Source: JACKAF01 sp041391485 (lineage in GTDB: Bacteria; Bdellovibrionota; FAC87; UBA2466; JACKAF01). Taken from it: a stretch of 64,000 bases of DNA. Each line of letters opens with the position of its first letter. Within the stretch, counting starts at the first letter, position 1. A model generated the notes under the pieces. The model was given only the letters and a program-made list of their open reading frames with translations, did no database searches and was not told where the DNA came from. The stretch spans positions 14,949 through 78,948 of the forward strand of contig JAWKNY010000016.1 in NCBI GenBank assembly GCA_041391485.1. The letters are read 5' to 3'. Shown here one piece after another: positions 41,968 through 53,132 of this stretch. Both the position numbers and the translations under genes were made by a program.

Positions 41968-42785
41968 AACAAAGAATTATTACCGGCTCGGTGTTGCTGA
42001 TCCTTTTCTTGCTCTTGCTGTTCAAAGGCTCTCCCAATATCGTGCTTGCCGTCGTCATTTCGCTAGCCACCTTGGCTTACGTAGAATTTGATCGTCTTTT
42101 TTTCCGGGTGCAGTCCGCGAGCCGTCGAGTGCGCATGGCCCTACTCATCGCCCTCTCCATTCTTGCGATCCGTCAAGGTGGGGTCTGGGGTTGGATCTTT
42201 CTTTGGGGAAGTTTTGTTTTTTACTGCGTCGCTCAGATCCTTTACTGGCGCGACCAGTCCGACACAGAAAGCGCTGTAAGAGCGATCGCTTTAGAGTGGC
42301 TCGGCTATACCTACGTGGTGGGCTTGTGTGGGTTTTTGACTCCCATCGTAGATCTCCCCCATGGCCGATACTTTCTACTGTTGCTCGCTCTCATTGTTTT
42401 TGGCGGAGATACGGCGGCGTACTTCGTCGGTTCTCGATTCGGCAAGCATGCGCTCGCTCCCAAGATCAGCCCAAAAAAATCCTGGGAAGGCAGCGCCGCT
42501 GCCATCATCGCCTCTATGTTACTCCCTTTCGGCTGGTACTACTGGGTCATCGATTTCCGAACGGACGCCGGTATTCCCTGGCACCTTCTTGCCATTGCTC
42601 CGGCTATCAGCGTGCTGGCGCAGGTCGGGGATCTCTTCGAATCCCTTCTGAAACGCAGCCAATCCATTAAGGATTCGGGAAGCTTTCTACCCGGACATGG
42701 CGGACTCTTGGATCGCGTGGATGGCCTGGCGCTGGCCTCACCGTTTTTCTACGGCTATCTACTCAAGTTCTGGGGGAGCCTATGA
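41964..42785 (+). CDS. cdsA: Phosphatidate cytidylyltransferase
   Basis: 273 residues, about seven to eight membrane helices. The signature SQSIKDSGSFLPGHGGLLDR with following DG matches the CDP-diglyceride synthase motif S-x-x-R-x4-KD-x5-P-G-H-G-G-x2-DR-x-D. An upstream cytoplasmic loop has ISPKKSWEGS. It makes CDP-diacylglycerol from phosphatidate and CTP for phospholipid synthesis. Overlaps uppS and dxr by four bases each. Confidence 0.97.
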   Translation: MKQRIITGSVLLILFLLLLFKGSPNIVLAVVISLATLAYVEFDRLFFRVQSASRRVRMALLIALSILAIRQGGVWGWIFLWGSFVFYCVAQILYWRDQSDTESAVRAIALEWLGYTYVVGLCGFLTPIVDLPHGRYFLLLLALIVFGGDTAAYFVGSRFGKHALAPKISPKKSWEGSAAAIIASMLLPFGWYYWVIDFRTDAGIPWHLLAIAPAISVLAQVGDLFESLLKRSQSIKDSGSFLPGHGGLLDRVDGLALASPFFYGYLLKFWGSL

Positions 42786-43924
42786 AGTCGATTTGTGTGA
42801 TGGGTTCGACGGGATCGATAGGAACCCAGACGCTGCAAATTGTGGATCAGTTTCCGCAGCGTTTTCGAGTGCTCGCCCTCTCCGCTGGTAAAAATTTGGA
42901 TCTGCTCAAACAGCAGATTGATCGTTACCAACCCGAATACGTCGTCGTAGCGAGTGAGAAGGATGCTGAGCAAATCGCCTCCTGGTACCCACAACTGTCG
43001 GTAGATTGTGGGCGAGAAGGACTTGAAAAAATCGCCGCCCTCCCGGAAAGCGCTTTGGTTGTCATGGGCATTTTAGGCTTTGCCGCTCTCGCCCCGACTC
43101 TAGCGGCGGTGCGTGCCGGAAAAGATGTGGCGCTGGCAAACAAAGAGTCGATCATTACCGCAGGTTCACTACTGCAAAAGGAAATAGCCCACTCGACGGG
43201 CCATTGCATCCCTGTAGACAGTGAACACAATGCGCTCTATCAACTTTTATTGGGTCGCAAACGCGAGGAAATTCGATCCCTGATTTTGACCGCGAGCGGA
43301 GGACCGCTATTGAAGCAACCCCACCTGCCACTCGACGAAGTGACTCCCGAAATCGCGGTAAAGCACCCGAACTGGAGCATGGGACCCAAGATCTCGGTCG
43401 ACTCCGCAACCTTGATGAACAAAGGTCTCGAGTTGGTAGAGGCCCACATTCTTTTTGATTTCCCCGCCAAAGACATTGAAGTTTGGATCCACCCCCAGAG
43501 TCTGGTGCATGGTGCGCTTTGTTTTAAGGATAATTCCTATATCGCGCAGTTCAATAAACCCGACATGCGTTGCTCAATTGGTTACGCGATGGCCTACCCG
43601 GACCGCCTGGACGAGGTGATTCCCGCCCTGAGCCTAAAAGACATGGCCCGGCTGGAGTTTTTGGAACCGGATGAGGGGCGTTTCCCGGCCCTTCGTCTGG
43701 CGCGTGAGGCGCTTGCCAGCGGCCCGAGCTACCTGGTCGCTCTCAACGCGCTCAACGAAATAGCCGTCCACGCTTTTTTGGAAAAAAGGCTACTTTTCTC
43801 CGGGATCCCACGTCTTATCGAGCGAGGCCTGGACCTTCACCAGAGTGTCCCCATCCTAAGCATTGAGGATGTGTTCGCGGTGGACGACCAGAGTCGCGCA
43901 CTCGGTCATTCCCTGCTGCCCTAA
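42782..43924 (+). CDS. dxr: 1-deoxy-D-xylulose-5-phosphate reductoisomerase
   Basis: 380 residues. NADPH-binding VMGSTGSIGTQTLQIVDQFP; catalytic motifs LANKESIITAG, PVDSEHNALYQLL (metal Asp/Glu), LTASGGPLL, HPNWSMGPKISVDSATLMNK and WIHPQSLVHG. Committed step of the MEP isoprenoid pathway, making 2-C-methyl-D-erythritol 4-phosphate. Conserved position between cdsA and rseP. A 103-bp gap with an 8-bp stem-loop (CCTGCCAA at 43961 and TTGGCGGG) separates it from rseP. Confidence 0.97.
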   Translation: MKSICVMGSTGSIGTQTLQIVDQFPQRFRVLALSAGKNLDLLKQQIDRYQPEYVVVASEKDAEQIASWYPQLSVDCGREGLEKIAALPESALVVMGILGFAALAPTLAAVRAGKDVALANKESIITAGSLLQKEIAHSTGHCIPVDSEHNALYQLLLGRKREEIRSLILTASGGPLLKQPHLPLDEVTPEIAVKHPNWSMGPKISVDSATLMNKGLELVEAHILFDFPAKDIEVWIHPQSLVHGALCFKDNSYIAQFNKPDMRCSIGYAMAYPDRLDEVIPALSLKDMARLEFLEPDEGRFPALRLAREALASGPSYLVALNALNEIAVHAFLEKRLLFSGIPRLIERGLDLHQSVPILSIEDVFAVDDQSRALGHSLLP

Positions 43925-44027
43925 TGCATCGAGTTAAAAATTGAGATTCCCACTAGTTAGCCTGCCAAAGGATTGTTGGCGGGTTGGGAACTATATACTA
44001 AGATAAACGCCTAAGCTCGGAGGATAT

Positions 44028-45701
44028 GTGATAACAGCGGTAGTCGGAGTCATCGTACTTCTTGGGGGGCTCATCTTTTTTCATGAGCTCGGGCATTTTC
44101 TTGTGGCCAAAAGTTTCGGCGTCCGCGTCGAGGTTTTCTCCCTGGGTTTTGGCAAAAAACTCTTCAAAAAACAGTGGGGGGAAACAGAATACGCACTTTC
44201 GCTGTTTCCGCTAGGCGGCTACGTCAAACTGATGGGGGACGACCCCTATAAAGAAGTACCGGCAGCCGAAGCGCACCGGGCCTTCTCCACCCAAAAGCTT
44301 TATAAACGCTTCTTAATCGTGGCAGCTGGCCCACTGGCAAACCTTCTTCTAGCCTACGTCCTTTTCACGATTGTTTTTTGGGCGGGACAACCCACGGCCG
44401 CGGCCCAGCTGGGCCAGGTTAAGGTCAACAGTGTTTCGTGGCAGGCCGGGCTGCGCCCGAAAGATACGGTGACGGCGATTGGGAATACGCCAATCCACAC
44501 CTGGAAAGAAATTGAGTCGAGTTTGGATGGCCACGCCGGTGAAACACTGGACGTTACCGTCCAGCGTAGCGGTGCCGAGCTAAAGATCCCCGTCCCCGTC
44601 AGCCGCGTGAAGTCACGCAATGAGTATGGCGAAGAGGTCATGGTGGCGGGATTCGATGGCATTTCCTTACTTCCGCTTGCCTCTAAGGTGGGCGTGAGCG
44701 AAGGTTCGCTCGCTTATGAAGCGGGCCTACGAACCGGCGATCTTCTGGCACGCATCGAGAACGAAAATCTGGCGCTTTACGTAGACATCGACGAAGTGCT
44801 GGAGAAACTTTGGGAGCCCGGAAAGGCGATTACCATCGCTTATCGCCGTCCGACTTCGTTCGAATCTCAGGAAGATCCGTCCACGCTGCCCGAGAAAACA
44901 GCGACACTGAATTTGCCCAAGATTAAGCCGGAGACGTTAGGATCGTGGGGTCGGCCGGAAGCCTTGGGGCTTTTCCCTTCAGAAGTTTATGTCGCCAAAA
45001 TTCACCCCGATAGCCCGGCCGAAGCCGGCGGGATGCAGGCGGGCGACCGCATCTTGAAGGTCGGCGACAAACCGGTCTTCCACTTCGATAACATCGTCGA
45101 CTACGTCCAAGAGCAAGGTAAGGCAGGAGCCCAGGCCATCCTCACCATTCAACGAAATGGCAAAACCGAGGAGCTAAAGCTAACGCCCAAGGAAACGACT
45201 CGCGAAGATCCTTTGACCCGTTCTCCGGTAACGCAGTTCCTGGTGGGTTTCTCTCCGATGACGGCTTTCTACGAACCGGCTTCTACAGAAATCCGCATTC
45301 GCTCTTTCGGTCCGCTCGTCGCGCGTGCCGTTGGGGAAACCAACGAACTCGCCGAACGCATGCTGGTGAGTCTGGGCAAGCTCGTCATGGGAAAAATCTC
45401 CGTGAAGAATCTGGGCGGGCCGGTTCTCATCGCCTCCGTAGCGGGCAAGAGTTTGCACGCGGGGATCATTCCCTTCTTGCAGATGATGGCTCTTATCAGC
45501 ATCAACCTCTTTCTGCTGAATCTATTTCCGATTCCAATTTTGGATGGCGGGCACTTGCTGTTCTTCACCATTGAAGCGGTTCAACGAAAGCCGGTTTCAA
45601 TCCGAACGATGGAGATTGCCAACCAAATGGGAATGGTATTCATTCTTCTGTTAGTGGGGTTGACCTTATTTAACGACATCTCTCGGATGATCTTACATTG
45701 A
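44028..45701 (+). CDS. rseP: Site-2 zinc metalloprotease RseP with three PDZ-like domains
   Basis: 557 residues, longer than E. coli RseP (450). GTG start with GGAGG SD. HExxH zinc motif in FFHELGHFLVAK near residue 20. The second metal/catalytic element is NLFPIPILDGGHLLFF near residue 505. Three PDZ-like units are visible between: around VSWQAGLRPKDTVTAIGNTP, GSLAYEAGLRTGDLLARIEN and PAEAGGMQAGDRILKVGDKP. E. coli has two. Intramembrane proteolysis of anti-sigma factors or lipoprotein signals is the family role. The stop overlaps the next gene. Confidence 0.93.
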   Translation: MITAVVGVIVLLGGLIFFHELGHFLVAKSFGVRVEVFSLGFGKKLFKKQWGETEYALSLFPLGGYVKLMGDDPYKEVPAAEAHRAFSTQKLYKRFLIVAAGPLANLLLAYVLFTIVFWAGQPTAAAQLGQVKVNSVSWQAGLRPKDTVTAIGNTPIHTWKEIESSLDGHAGETLDVTVQRSGAELKIPVPVSRVKSRNEYGEEVMVAGFDGISLLPLASKVGVSEGSLAYEAGLRTGDLLARIENENLALYVDIDEVLEKLWEPGKAITIAYRRPTSFESQEDPSTLPEKTATLNLPKIKPETLGSWGRPEALGLFPSEVYVAKIHPDSPAEAGGMQAGDRILKVGDKPVFHFDNIVDYVQEQGKAGAQAILTIQRNGKTEELKLTPKETTREDPLTRSPVTQFLVGFSPMTAFYEPASTEIRIRSFGPLVARAVGETNELAERMLVSLGKLVMGKISVKNLGGPVLIASVAGKSLHAGIIPFLQMMALISINLFLLNLFPIPILDGGHLLFFTIEAVQRKPVSIRTMEIANQMGMVFILLLVGLTLFNDISRMILH

Positions 45702-47026
45702 GCAAAATATTCGTTCTCGACACCAGTGTTATTCTTTACGATCCGCAGTGTCTGTTCAAATTTGCAGACAATACGATTGTAGTGCCCATCACCGTTTTAG
45801 AGGAGATGGACCGCTTCAAGAAGGATCTAACGGAGACGGGTCGCAACGCGCGTCACTTCTCCCGGTTTCTGGATGATCTGAGAACTCGCGGGTCACTCGC
45901 CAACGGAGTGGCGATCGCTAAAGGCGGTAAGCTCATCGTGGACCTTTTCGAAGGTGCCGAGAAGATGCTGCCCACTAACCTAAAGGCTACGATCAACGAT
46001 CACCGTATCCTGGCAGTAGCGCTCAAGCTGCACAAGGATGATCCGAAGACTCCGGTTATCTTTGTCACCAAAGACGTGAACCTGCGGGTGAAGGCGGACG
46101 CGCTGGGCATTACTTCGGTGGACTTCGAGCCGAGCCGAGTCACCATCGAAGAACTCTACAGTGGCATCGCCCATTTTGAGGTTCCGGGCGAGGTGATTGA
46201 ACACTTCAAGAGCCAAAAACGCTTTCCGATGGAAGACCGGGCGCTTCATCCCAACTCCTACGTGGAGCTGAAGGATCAGAAGAACCCCGACAATAAAGCG
46301 TACGGGCGCTACAACTCCGCCACCAAAGAAGTGGTCGGTATCCGAAGTGTCGACGGCGGCGTGTGGGGGATCAAGCCCCGCAACATGGAGCAAGCGTTTG
46401 CGCTGGACGCCTTGATGGATGAAGACGTCCCGCTCGTGAGCCTTGTGGGCAAAGCCGGAACCGGGAAGACCTTGATGGCCATTGCCTGCGGCCTGCAAAA
46501 AACCATCGACGAAGGCAAGTACCAGAAGCTTCTGGTCTCGCGTCCCGTTTTCCCTTTGGGCAAGGACATCGGTTACCTACCCGGTGAAATCGAAGAGAAG
46601 CTAAACCCTTGGATGCAGCCCATCTTCGATAATATCGATTACATCGTTTCGTTTGCCGGGACGGATAGACCTGAGAAAAAACGTTCAGGTAAGGCGTGGC
46701 AGGAACTGATGCGTCAGGGGATGCTCCATATTGAGCCGCTGACTTATATCCGCGGTCGCAGTCTTGCCTACCAGTACCTGATTGTGGATGAAGCGCAGAA
46801 CCTCACGCCGCACGAGATAAAAACCATCATCACGCGCGCGGGTGAAGGCACGAAAGTCGTACTCACGGGCGACTGTTACCAGATCGATAACCCGTACGTG
46901 GATTCCTCCAGCAACGGTCTTTCGTATATCGTGGAGCGATTTAAGAACGAACCCCTCGCCGCGCACACAACGCTGATGAAGGGCGAACGTTCACAGCTCG
47001 CCGAGCTTGCAACCAACTTGCTCTAA
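45698..47026 (+). CDS. PhoH2-type PIN domain-PhoH ATPase
   Basis: 442 residues from TTG 45698, overlapping the rseP stop. N-terminal PIN nuclease domain (FVLDTSVILYDPQCLFKF, VVPITVLEEMDRFK, RILAVALKL). C-terminal PhoH ATPase domain: Walker A VGKAGTGKTLMAI, sensor region VSRPVFPLGKDIGYLPG, Walker B YLIVDEAQNLTPHEI, and LTGDCYQIDNPYVD. PhoH2 proteins couple RNA unwinding to cleavage. It ends the long operon. Confidence 0.95.
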   Translation: MSKIFVLDTSVILYDPQCLFKFADNTIVVPITVLEEMDRFKKDLTETGRNARHFSRFLDDLRTRGSLANGVAIAKGGKLIVDLFEGAEKMLPTNLKATINDHRILAVALKLHKDDPKTPVIFVTKDVNLRVKADALGITSVDFEPSRVTIEELYSGIAHFEVPGEVIEHFKSQKRFPMEDRALHPNSYVELKDQKNPDNKAYGRYNSATKEVVGIRSVDGGVWGIKPRNMEQAFALDALMDEDVPLVSLVGKAGTGKTLMAIACGLQKTIDEGKYQKLLVSRPVFPLGKDIGYLPGEIEEKLNPWMQPIFDNIDYIVSFAGTDRPEKKRSGKAWQELMRQGMLHIEPLTYIRGRSLAYQYLIVDEAQNLTPHEIKTIITRAGEGTKVVLTGDCYQIDNPYVDSSSNGLSYIVERFKNEPLAAHTTLMKGERSQLAELATNLL

Positions 47027-47028
47027 TC

Positions 47029-47394
47029 CTATTTGTGGCGATCTTTACGAGGTACGTGTGGCGTCGTCCCGCAAGTTGCTAATTTACCCAGAACCTCATG
47101 GAGCGAACGTCGTAAGCTCTCCGCTTCTTCCTTTCGACCAGCCATTTCCATAACCCCTAAGGCCATCAGTGAGACATGGATGCTTCGAGGGTCATTAAGA
47201 ACGATCGCTTCCAGCTTGGGTACAAATTCGGAAATCCCCTCCCACACTCTCCCGTCTGTCCCCCCTTCCAGGTCGAACTCCAGGAAACCGTTCGGCAGCG
47301 TTGTAATTTTTCCTTTTGGTTTGGATTCCGCCATCACCGGCGAAGCAAGATTCAGCACGGCAAGACAAGTAAAAAGAAATGTTCCCCTAATCAT
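47029..47394 (-). CDS. Small secreted protein, function unknown
   Basis: About 121 residues from ATG 47394. Signal peptide IRGTFLFTCLAVLNLASPVMA. The mature part begins ESKPKGKITTLPNGFLEFDL and has a helical segment (LMALGVMEMAGRKEEAESLRR). Its single Cys is near the end (LATCGTTPHV). No domain recognised. It is convergent with phoH; stops are two bases apart. AAAGGTGG precedes the ATG on the minus strand. Confidence 0.6.
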   Translation of the reverse strand: MIRGTFLFTCLAVLNLASPVMAESKPKGKITTLPNGFLEFDLEGGTDGRVWEGISEFVPKLEAIVLNDPRSIHVSLMALGVMEMAGRKEEAESLRRSLHEVLGKLATCGTTPHVPRKDRHK

Positions 47395-47403
47395 TCCATC
47401 CAC

Positions 47404-47771
47404 CTTTCAAGTTGCTTGAACCCTAAAGGTGCAAGTTACAAACCACACCAATTGTGAAGCCTACTCGTAGAATACGAGAGGAATCCTCTGAGATATCAAC
47501 CGACGCCAAAAACAGGGGGTGGACAGGGGCCGGACGCCTGTCAAAATAACTAGCTGCCTGGACGCATAGAGTCCGTTCAGATAAAATTGCTCCTGATTTA
47601 TGACCAAAGTTTTTCAAAAATTGTTGCGCCGGCGGTGCGCGGCGTCATCACTAAGACATTATTTTTGAAAAGATTTTCTGCTAAGTTTTGGAATGCATTA
47701 AGGTTTATTGACATAGGTATATGGTCATGTATCGTGAGCGTTAGGGTCATCGGGTGATTTAGAGGGGTTGT
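47404..47771 (+). promoter_or_regulatory. Intergenic region with RHH-lepA promoter
   Basis: 368 bp without a convincing gene. It carries a likely sigma70 promoter TTGACA (47708-47713), 16-bp spacer, TATCGT (47730-47735), about 37 bp before the RHH gene. Further upstream is a small stem GACAGG/CCTGTC (about 47532-47552) of unknown role. Nothing else is recognisable. Confidence 0.45.
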
Positions 47772-47996
47772 ATGGAAAGCCGAAAAAAAATTTCGACGAC
47801 GGTGTATATTACGAGCGAACAAAATAGGTTGCTGAAGCTCTTGAACCAAAAGACCAAGGTTCCCATCGCAGAGTATATTCGCGAAGGAATCGATCTCATT
47901 CTTGAAAGACACAAACACCTTCTGCCTGGTCAGATGATGTTGATTCAAGATGACGGTCCTAAATCCGGAGGCCGACGGTTACCCCTGGATAACTGA
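47772..47996 (+). CDS. Ribbon-helix-helix-type DNA-binding protein
   Basis: 74 residues. KKISTTVYITSEQNRLLKLL and TKVPIAEYIREGIDLILER form the beta strand plus two helices of an RHH (MetJ/Arc-type) domain. A short tail follows (LLPGQMMLIQDDGPKSGGRR). RHH proteins act as dimeric repressors, often autoregulating. It lies directly upstream of lepA behind a TTGACA promoter; no toxin partner is adjacent. Its target could be its own promoter, but that is only inference. AGAGGGG SD before the ATG. Confidence 0.75.
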   Translation: MESRKKISTTVYITSEQNRLLKLLNQKTKVPIAEYIREGIDLILERHKHLLPGQMMLIQDDGPKSGGRRLPLDN

Positions 47997-48009
47997 GCAG
48001 TACTCTTCT

Positions 48010-49809
<1,800 letters not shown>

Positions 49810-49811
49810 CA

Positions 49812-50405
49812 ATGCGGGCATTCTTCGACAAATTATGGAATCGCCTGACACCGGTGACACGCATCCTTGTGGTCTCGACTGTCGGGGCGCTTTTTCTGCG
49901 CGGTTTTCTCCTTGAAGTCTACCGCATCCGTTCGGACTCTATGTCGCCGAGTATTCCCAAGGGTAGCTTGGTAGTAGCGTCACGCGCTCGTTACAACGTC
50001 TACCTTCCGATGACCAATTTTTCGCTGATCAACGTAGGAAGCCCCGCTCGATCCGATGTGGTGGCCTTCACCCTACCCGATGCCCCTGGCACTACTTTCG
50101 TCAAACGTGTGGTCGCCATCGGAGGCGATCGCCTGGAAATCAAAGCGGGCAAACTGCTGATCAACGATGTGGCGTTGGAATACTCGGAAGTCACCGAAAC
50201 CGGGTATTTTTACGAATCGCTTTCGGCTTCCATCAAATACACCGTTAGCCTGGACGAAACACAAAACTACGGACCCATCGACGTACCCGAAGGGCATTTT
50301 TTTGCGTTGGGTGACAATCGGGAAAAGAGCGTCGATAGCCGCGAATGGGGTCCCATTCCGTATCGCTATCTAAAAGGAAAGATTTCTGTTTTGTGGGGCG
50401 CCTAG
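49812..50405 (+). CDS. lepB: Signal peptidase I
   Basis: 197 residues. One N-terminal membrane helix (TRILVVSTVGALFLRGFLLEV). Catalytic Ser in YRIRSDSMSPSIPKGSLV, catalytic Lys in TTFVKRVVAIGGDRLEI, and box E GDNREKSVDSREWGPIP. It removes signal peptides from exported proteins at the outer face of the inner membrane. A shorter insertion domain than in E. coli gives the small size. Likely co-transcribed with lepA; convergent with cysS (4-base overlap). Confidence 0.95.
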   Translation: MRAFFDKLWNRLTPVTRILVVSTVGALFLRGFLLEVYRIRSDSMSPSIPKGSLVVASRARYNVYLPMTNFSLINVGSPARSDVVAFTLPDAPGTTFVKRVVAIGGDRLEIKAGKLLINDVALEYSEVTETGYFYESLSASIKYTVSLDETQNYGPIDVPEGHFFALGDNREKSVDSREWGPIPYRYLKGKISVLWGA

Positions 50406-51888
50406 GCCTTAGGCGTGATCACAATGTCCCAGGTGCTGGAATCGCCTGCATCCCGTACTTCCACACTTTTAGCGAGAAGCTCATCCCGTATCGCATCGGC
50501 ACGGCTGAAGTCTTTCGCCGCGCGGGCAGCGCGCCGTTCTTCGATTTTTTCCAGTACAGTGGATTCCGATATCTCATTGGCTTTGAGGTAACGAAGGCGT
50601 AGCGCTTGTAGAAAATCGCTCGAGTCTTCTCCAAGCACGTTCATCACACTCGCGTAGTCCTTGAGAGCTTCCACAAAGGTTTGGCAAAGCTCCAATGCTT
50701 TTTCATTGGGCTTAAACTTTCTGCGATCCAAATAGGCGTTCACGGCCCGTACGTACTCGAACAGGTAACCCGCCGCCTTGGCCGTGTTGAAGTCATCGTC
50801 CATCGCTTCTTGCCAAAGTTTGGGAAACTCTTTGGAGAACGCCGCAAGCTTGTTCTCCTCGGTGGAGCCCTCTCCGCCGGGGGCCAAGCCTTCTGTCGGG
50901 AAGCTCTCACATTTGAGTCTGGCTGAGTAGATTCGGTGCAGTGCCGCGTCCACGTCCCGGATATTCTTCTCCGAAAAGTCTATGGGCGAACGATAATGAC
51001 CGGACAGAAGCATAAACTTCAAAGTCTCCGCCGAATACTTTTCCACAAAGTCCCGAGTCAGAAAGATATTCCCAATCGACTGGACATCTTTTCAGACTCC
51101 ATGGTCAAAAGGTTGTTGTGCATCCAATAATGAACGAACGGTTTTCCGGTGAGACCCTCGGACTGGGCAATTTCGTTTTCGTGGTGCGGGTGAATCAAAT
51201 CCATTCCGCCGCCGTGAATATCAAAACTCTCCCCACAGTACTGCATCGCCATTGCGGAGCACTCGATGTGCCAACCCGGTCGTCCCATTCCCCACGGGCT
51301 CTTCCAGGCGGGCTCGTCTTCCGCTTTCTGTGGCTTCCAAAGACTAAAATCCAGCGGGTCCCGTTTTAGCTCATTCGGATCCACGCGCGCGCCGACCTGA
51401 AGATCGTCAATTTTCTTTTTGGAAAGTTTGCCGTAGTCCTTAAAGTTACGAACGGAGAAAAACACTTCCCCATTTTCAGCAACATAAGCCGAACCATTTT
51501 CCACAAGCCCCGCAATAAACTGGATGATTTGCGGGATAAACTCAGTAACTTTGGGAGCCTTGTCCGGCCGGCGGATACTGAGAGACTCAACATCCTTAAG
51601 AAACTCTTCCGTGTACTTCTCAGAAACTTCCGAAGCCGAGATTTTTTGCTCGCGCGCCTTGTTGATGATCTTGTCATCGACATCGGTAAAGTTGGAGACG
51701 TAAGTCACCTTGAAGCCTTTGCGCTCCAGGTAATTTCGAACAACGTTAAAAAAAACCACAGGACGAAAATTTCCGATGTGCGTAAGCCCGTAGACGGTAG
51801 GCCCGCATACGTACATTTTCACTTCGCCCGCATGAATGGGTTTGAAATCTTCTTTTTCGCCGGTCAGCGTATTGGTAACTCGCAACAT
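50402..51888 (-). CDS. cysS: Cysteinyl-tRNA synthetase, one frame break
   Basis: About 495 residues after restoring one base at 51079-51082. The repaired frame reads ESEKMSKSIGNIFLTRDFVE, giving the class I KMSKS motif. The N-terminus has YVCGPTVYGLTHIGN (HIGH-type) with zinc ligand Cys; GRPGWHIECSAM and DIHGGGMDLIHPHHENE hold the other zinc ligands. The DALR-type C-terminal anticodon domain ends VEVRDAGDSSTWDIV. The gene is essential, so a missing A (AAG read as AG) in the sequence is the likely cause. Followed upstream by ispF on the same strand. Confidence 0.93.
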
Positions 51889-51893
51889 GGCAT

Positions 51894-52379
51894 CTAGCTT
51901 CTTTCCACTAATACAACGTAGGCTTGGGCCGCCAGCGCATTGCGCGTCCCTACGGGTCCCAGCCCTTCTCCGCTCTTCGCTTTCACACTGGTTCGGTCCA
52001 TCTCTATATTGAGAAGCCCCGCAAGACTCTCCCGAATCCGGTCTATCTGATCCGCCAGTCGAGGTGTTTCAAGATGCACGATGGAATCAAGTTGCTTCAC
52101 CACCCAGCCCATCTCATAGGCCTTCTTGAGAACGATCTCAAGAAATTCATGGCTGGGTCGGGCACGGTTCTCAGGCTCGCTATCGGGAAACCAACGGCCT
52201 ATATCCCCGAGTGCCAGGGATCCCAGAATGGCGTCTACCACCGCGTGGAGTAGAACATCCCCATCCGAATGGGACTCAATTTTGAGCGAGCAGGGAATCT
52301 GAACTCCGCCGATAGGAATATGAGACGGTTCTTTAGAGGCCATTAGGCGGTGAATGTCGTAGCCGATCCCGAATCGCAT
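51894..52379 (-). CDS. ispF: 2-C-methyl-D-erythritol 2,4-cyclodiphosphate synthase
   Basis: 161 residues. GIGYDIHRL carries the zinc Asp and His, SHSDGDVLLHAVVDAILG the third ligand and active-site region, and ALGDIGRWFPDS, TSVKAKSGEGLGPVGT the CDP pocket. It makes the cyclic diphosphate in the MEP pathway. The start overlaps the end of ispD by 37 bases; the two are separate genes, not the IspDF fusion of some proteobacteria. Confidence 0.97.
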   Translation of the reverse strand: MRFGIGYDIHRLMASKEPSHIPIGGVQIPCSLKIESHSDGDVLLHAVVDAILGSLALGDIGRWFPDSEPENRARPSHEFLEIVLKKAYEMGWVVKQLDSIVHLETPRLADQIDRIRESLAGLLNIEMDRTSVKAKSGEGLGPVGTRNALAAQAYVVLVERS

Positions 52380-53128
52380 GCCGCCTCCAAAGAAGAATGA
52401 GTTTGCCCCTGAAAAAGAATGCGCAGCATCTCCATTTCAAAACCGTAAGTCAACTTGATATTTCTCTCGTCGCCACCAAACACACCGACGGGAATGCCGT
52501 AGTACTCACAGATGGACGCATCGTCGGTAAATTGCAGATTGCGATCATTTTCCAGGTTTTCAAAAAGGGAGCGCAAAACTCCGTATTCAAAGATCTGGGG
52601 CGTCTGCACGCGGTGGAGCGAGCTGCGATCTACTGTTTCGACGACTTGCTTGCTCCGCACGGACTTGATGGTTTCTACGACAGGAACCGTGGGAATCCAG
52701 GCCCCGTAAGAGCGATCTTCCAAAGCTTCGCGCATCCGTTCTAGAAACGCCGGCGACAAAAAGGGTCTGCACGCGTCGTGAATAATGACTCGCGTCGGGA
52801 GAGGATCCTGAGTCTCTAGCGCACGCAGGCCACGTCGGGACGAGTCCTGGCGTTGCTCGCCTCCGGCAACGAGCAAACAGCGCTCGCGCAAAGCGGGGCT
52901 CACGTAGCTATCAAGTGCCACGCGTGCCTCTTCCAAAAAAGACTCGGGAAAAACTAGGACAAAAGTTCGAAATTGGCCGGTGGATTCCAAGGCCTTGAGG
53001 GCATGCACGAAAACTGGAATGCCTTCTAAGAGTTCAAACTGTTTGGGGGTCCCCGAACTCCCTTCTGAGGAGTCCGAATACCGCTTTCCCACACCGCCGC
53101 CGAGTAGGACGGCGTCCGAAATCAACAT
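52343..53128 (-). CDS. ispD: 2-C-methyl-D-erythritol 4-phosphate cytidylyltransferase
   Basis: 261 residues. VLLGGGVGKRY and TPKQFELLEGIPVFVHALKA form the CTP-binding part with the catalytic Lys of PKQ. IHDACRPFLSP (Mg-binding), PVVETIKSV and LHRVQTPQIFEYG complete the signature. Makes CDP-ME from MEP and CTP. It is 4 bases downstream of carD on the same strand, so carD-ispD-ispF-cysS form a unit. The C-terminal 25 residues are longer than usual. Confidence 0.95.
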   Translation of the reverse strand: MLISDAVLLGGGVGKRYSDSSEGSSGTPKQFELLEGIPVFVHALKALESTGQFRTFVLVFPESFLEEARVALDSYVSPALRERCLLVAGGEQRQDSSRRGLRALETQDPLPTRVIIHDACRPFLSPAFLERMREALEDRSYGAWIPTVPVVETIKSVRSKQVVETVDRSSLHRVQTPQIFEYGVLRSLFENLENDRNLQFTDDASICEYYGIPVGVFGGDERNIKLTYGFEMEMLRILFQGQTHSSLEAACDSGSATTFTA

Positions 53129-53132
53129 TGCT

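Noticed and set aside
47532..47570. GGACGC motif with a small stem in the intergenic region before the RHH gene as a second riboswitch
   Set aside because: Other GEMM core motifs are missing in order and spacing.
47423..47617. Small minus-strand open frame as a gene
   Set aside because: Compositionally intergenic, no SD, no recognisable protein features.
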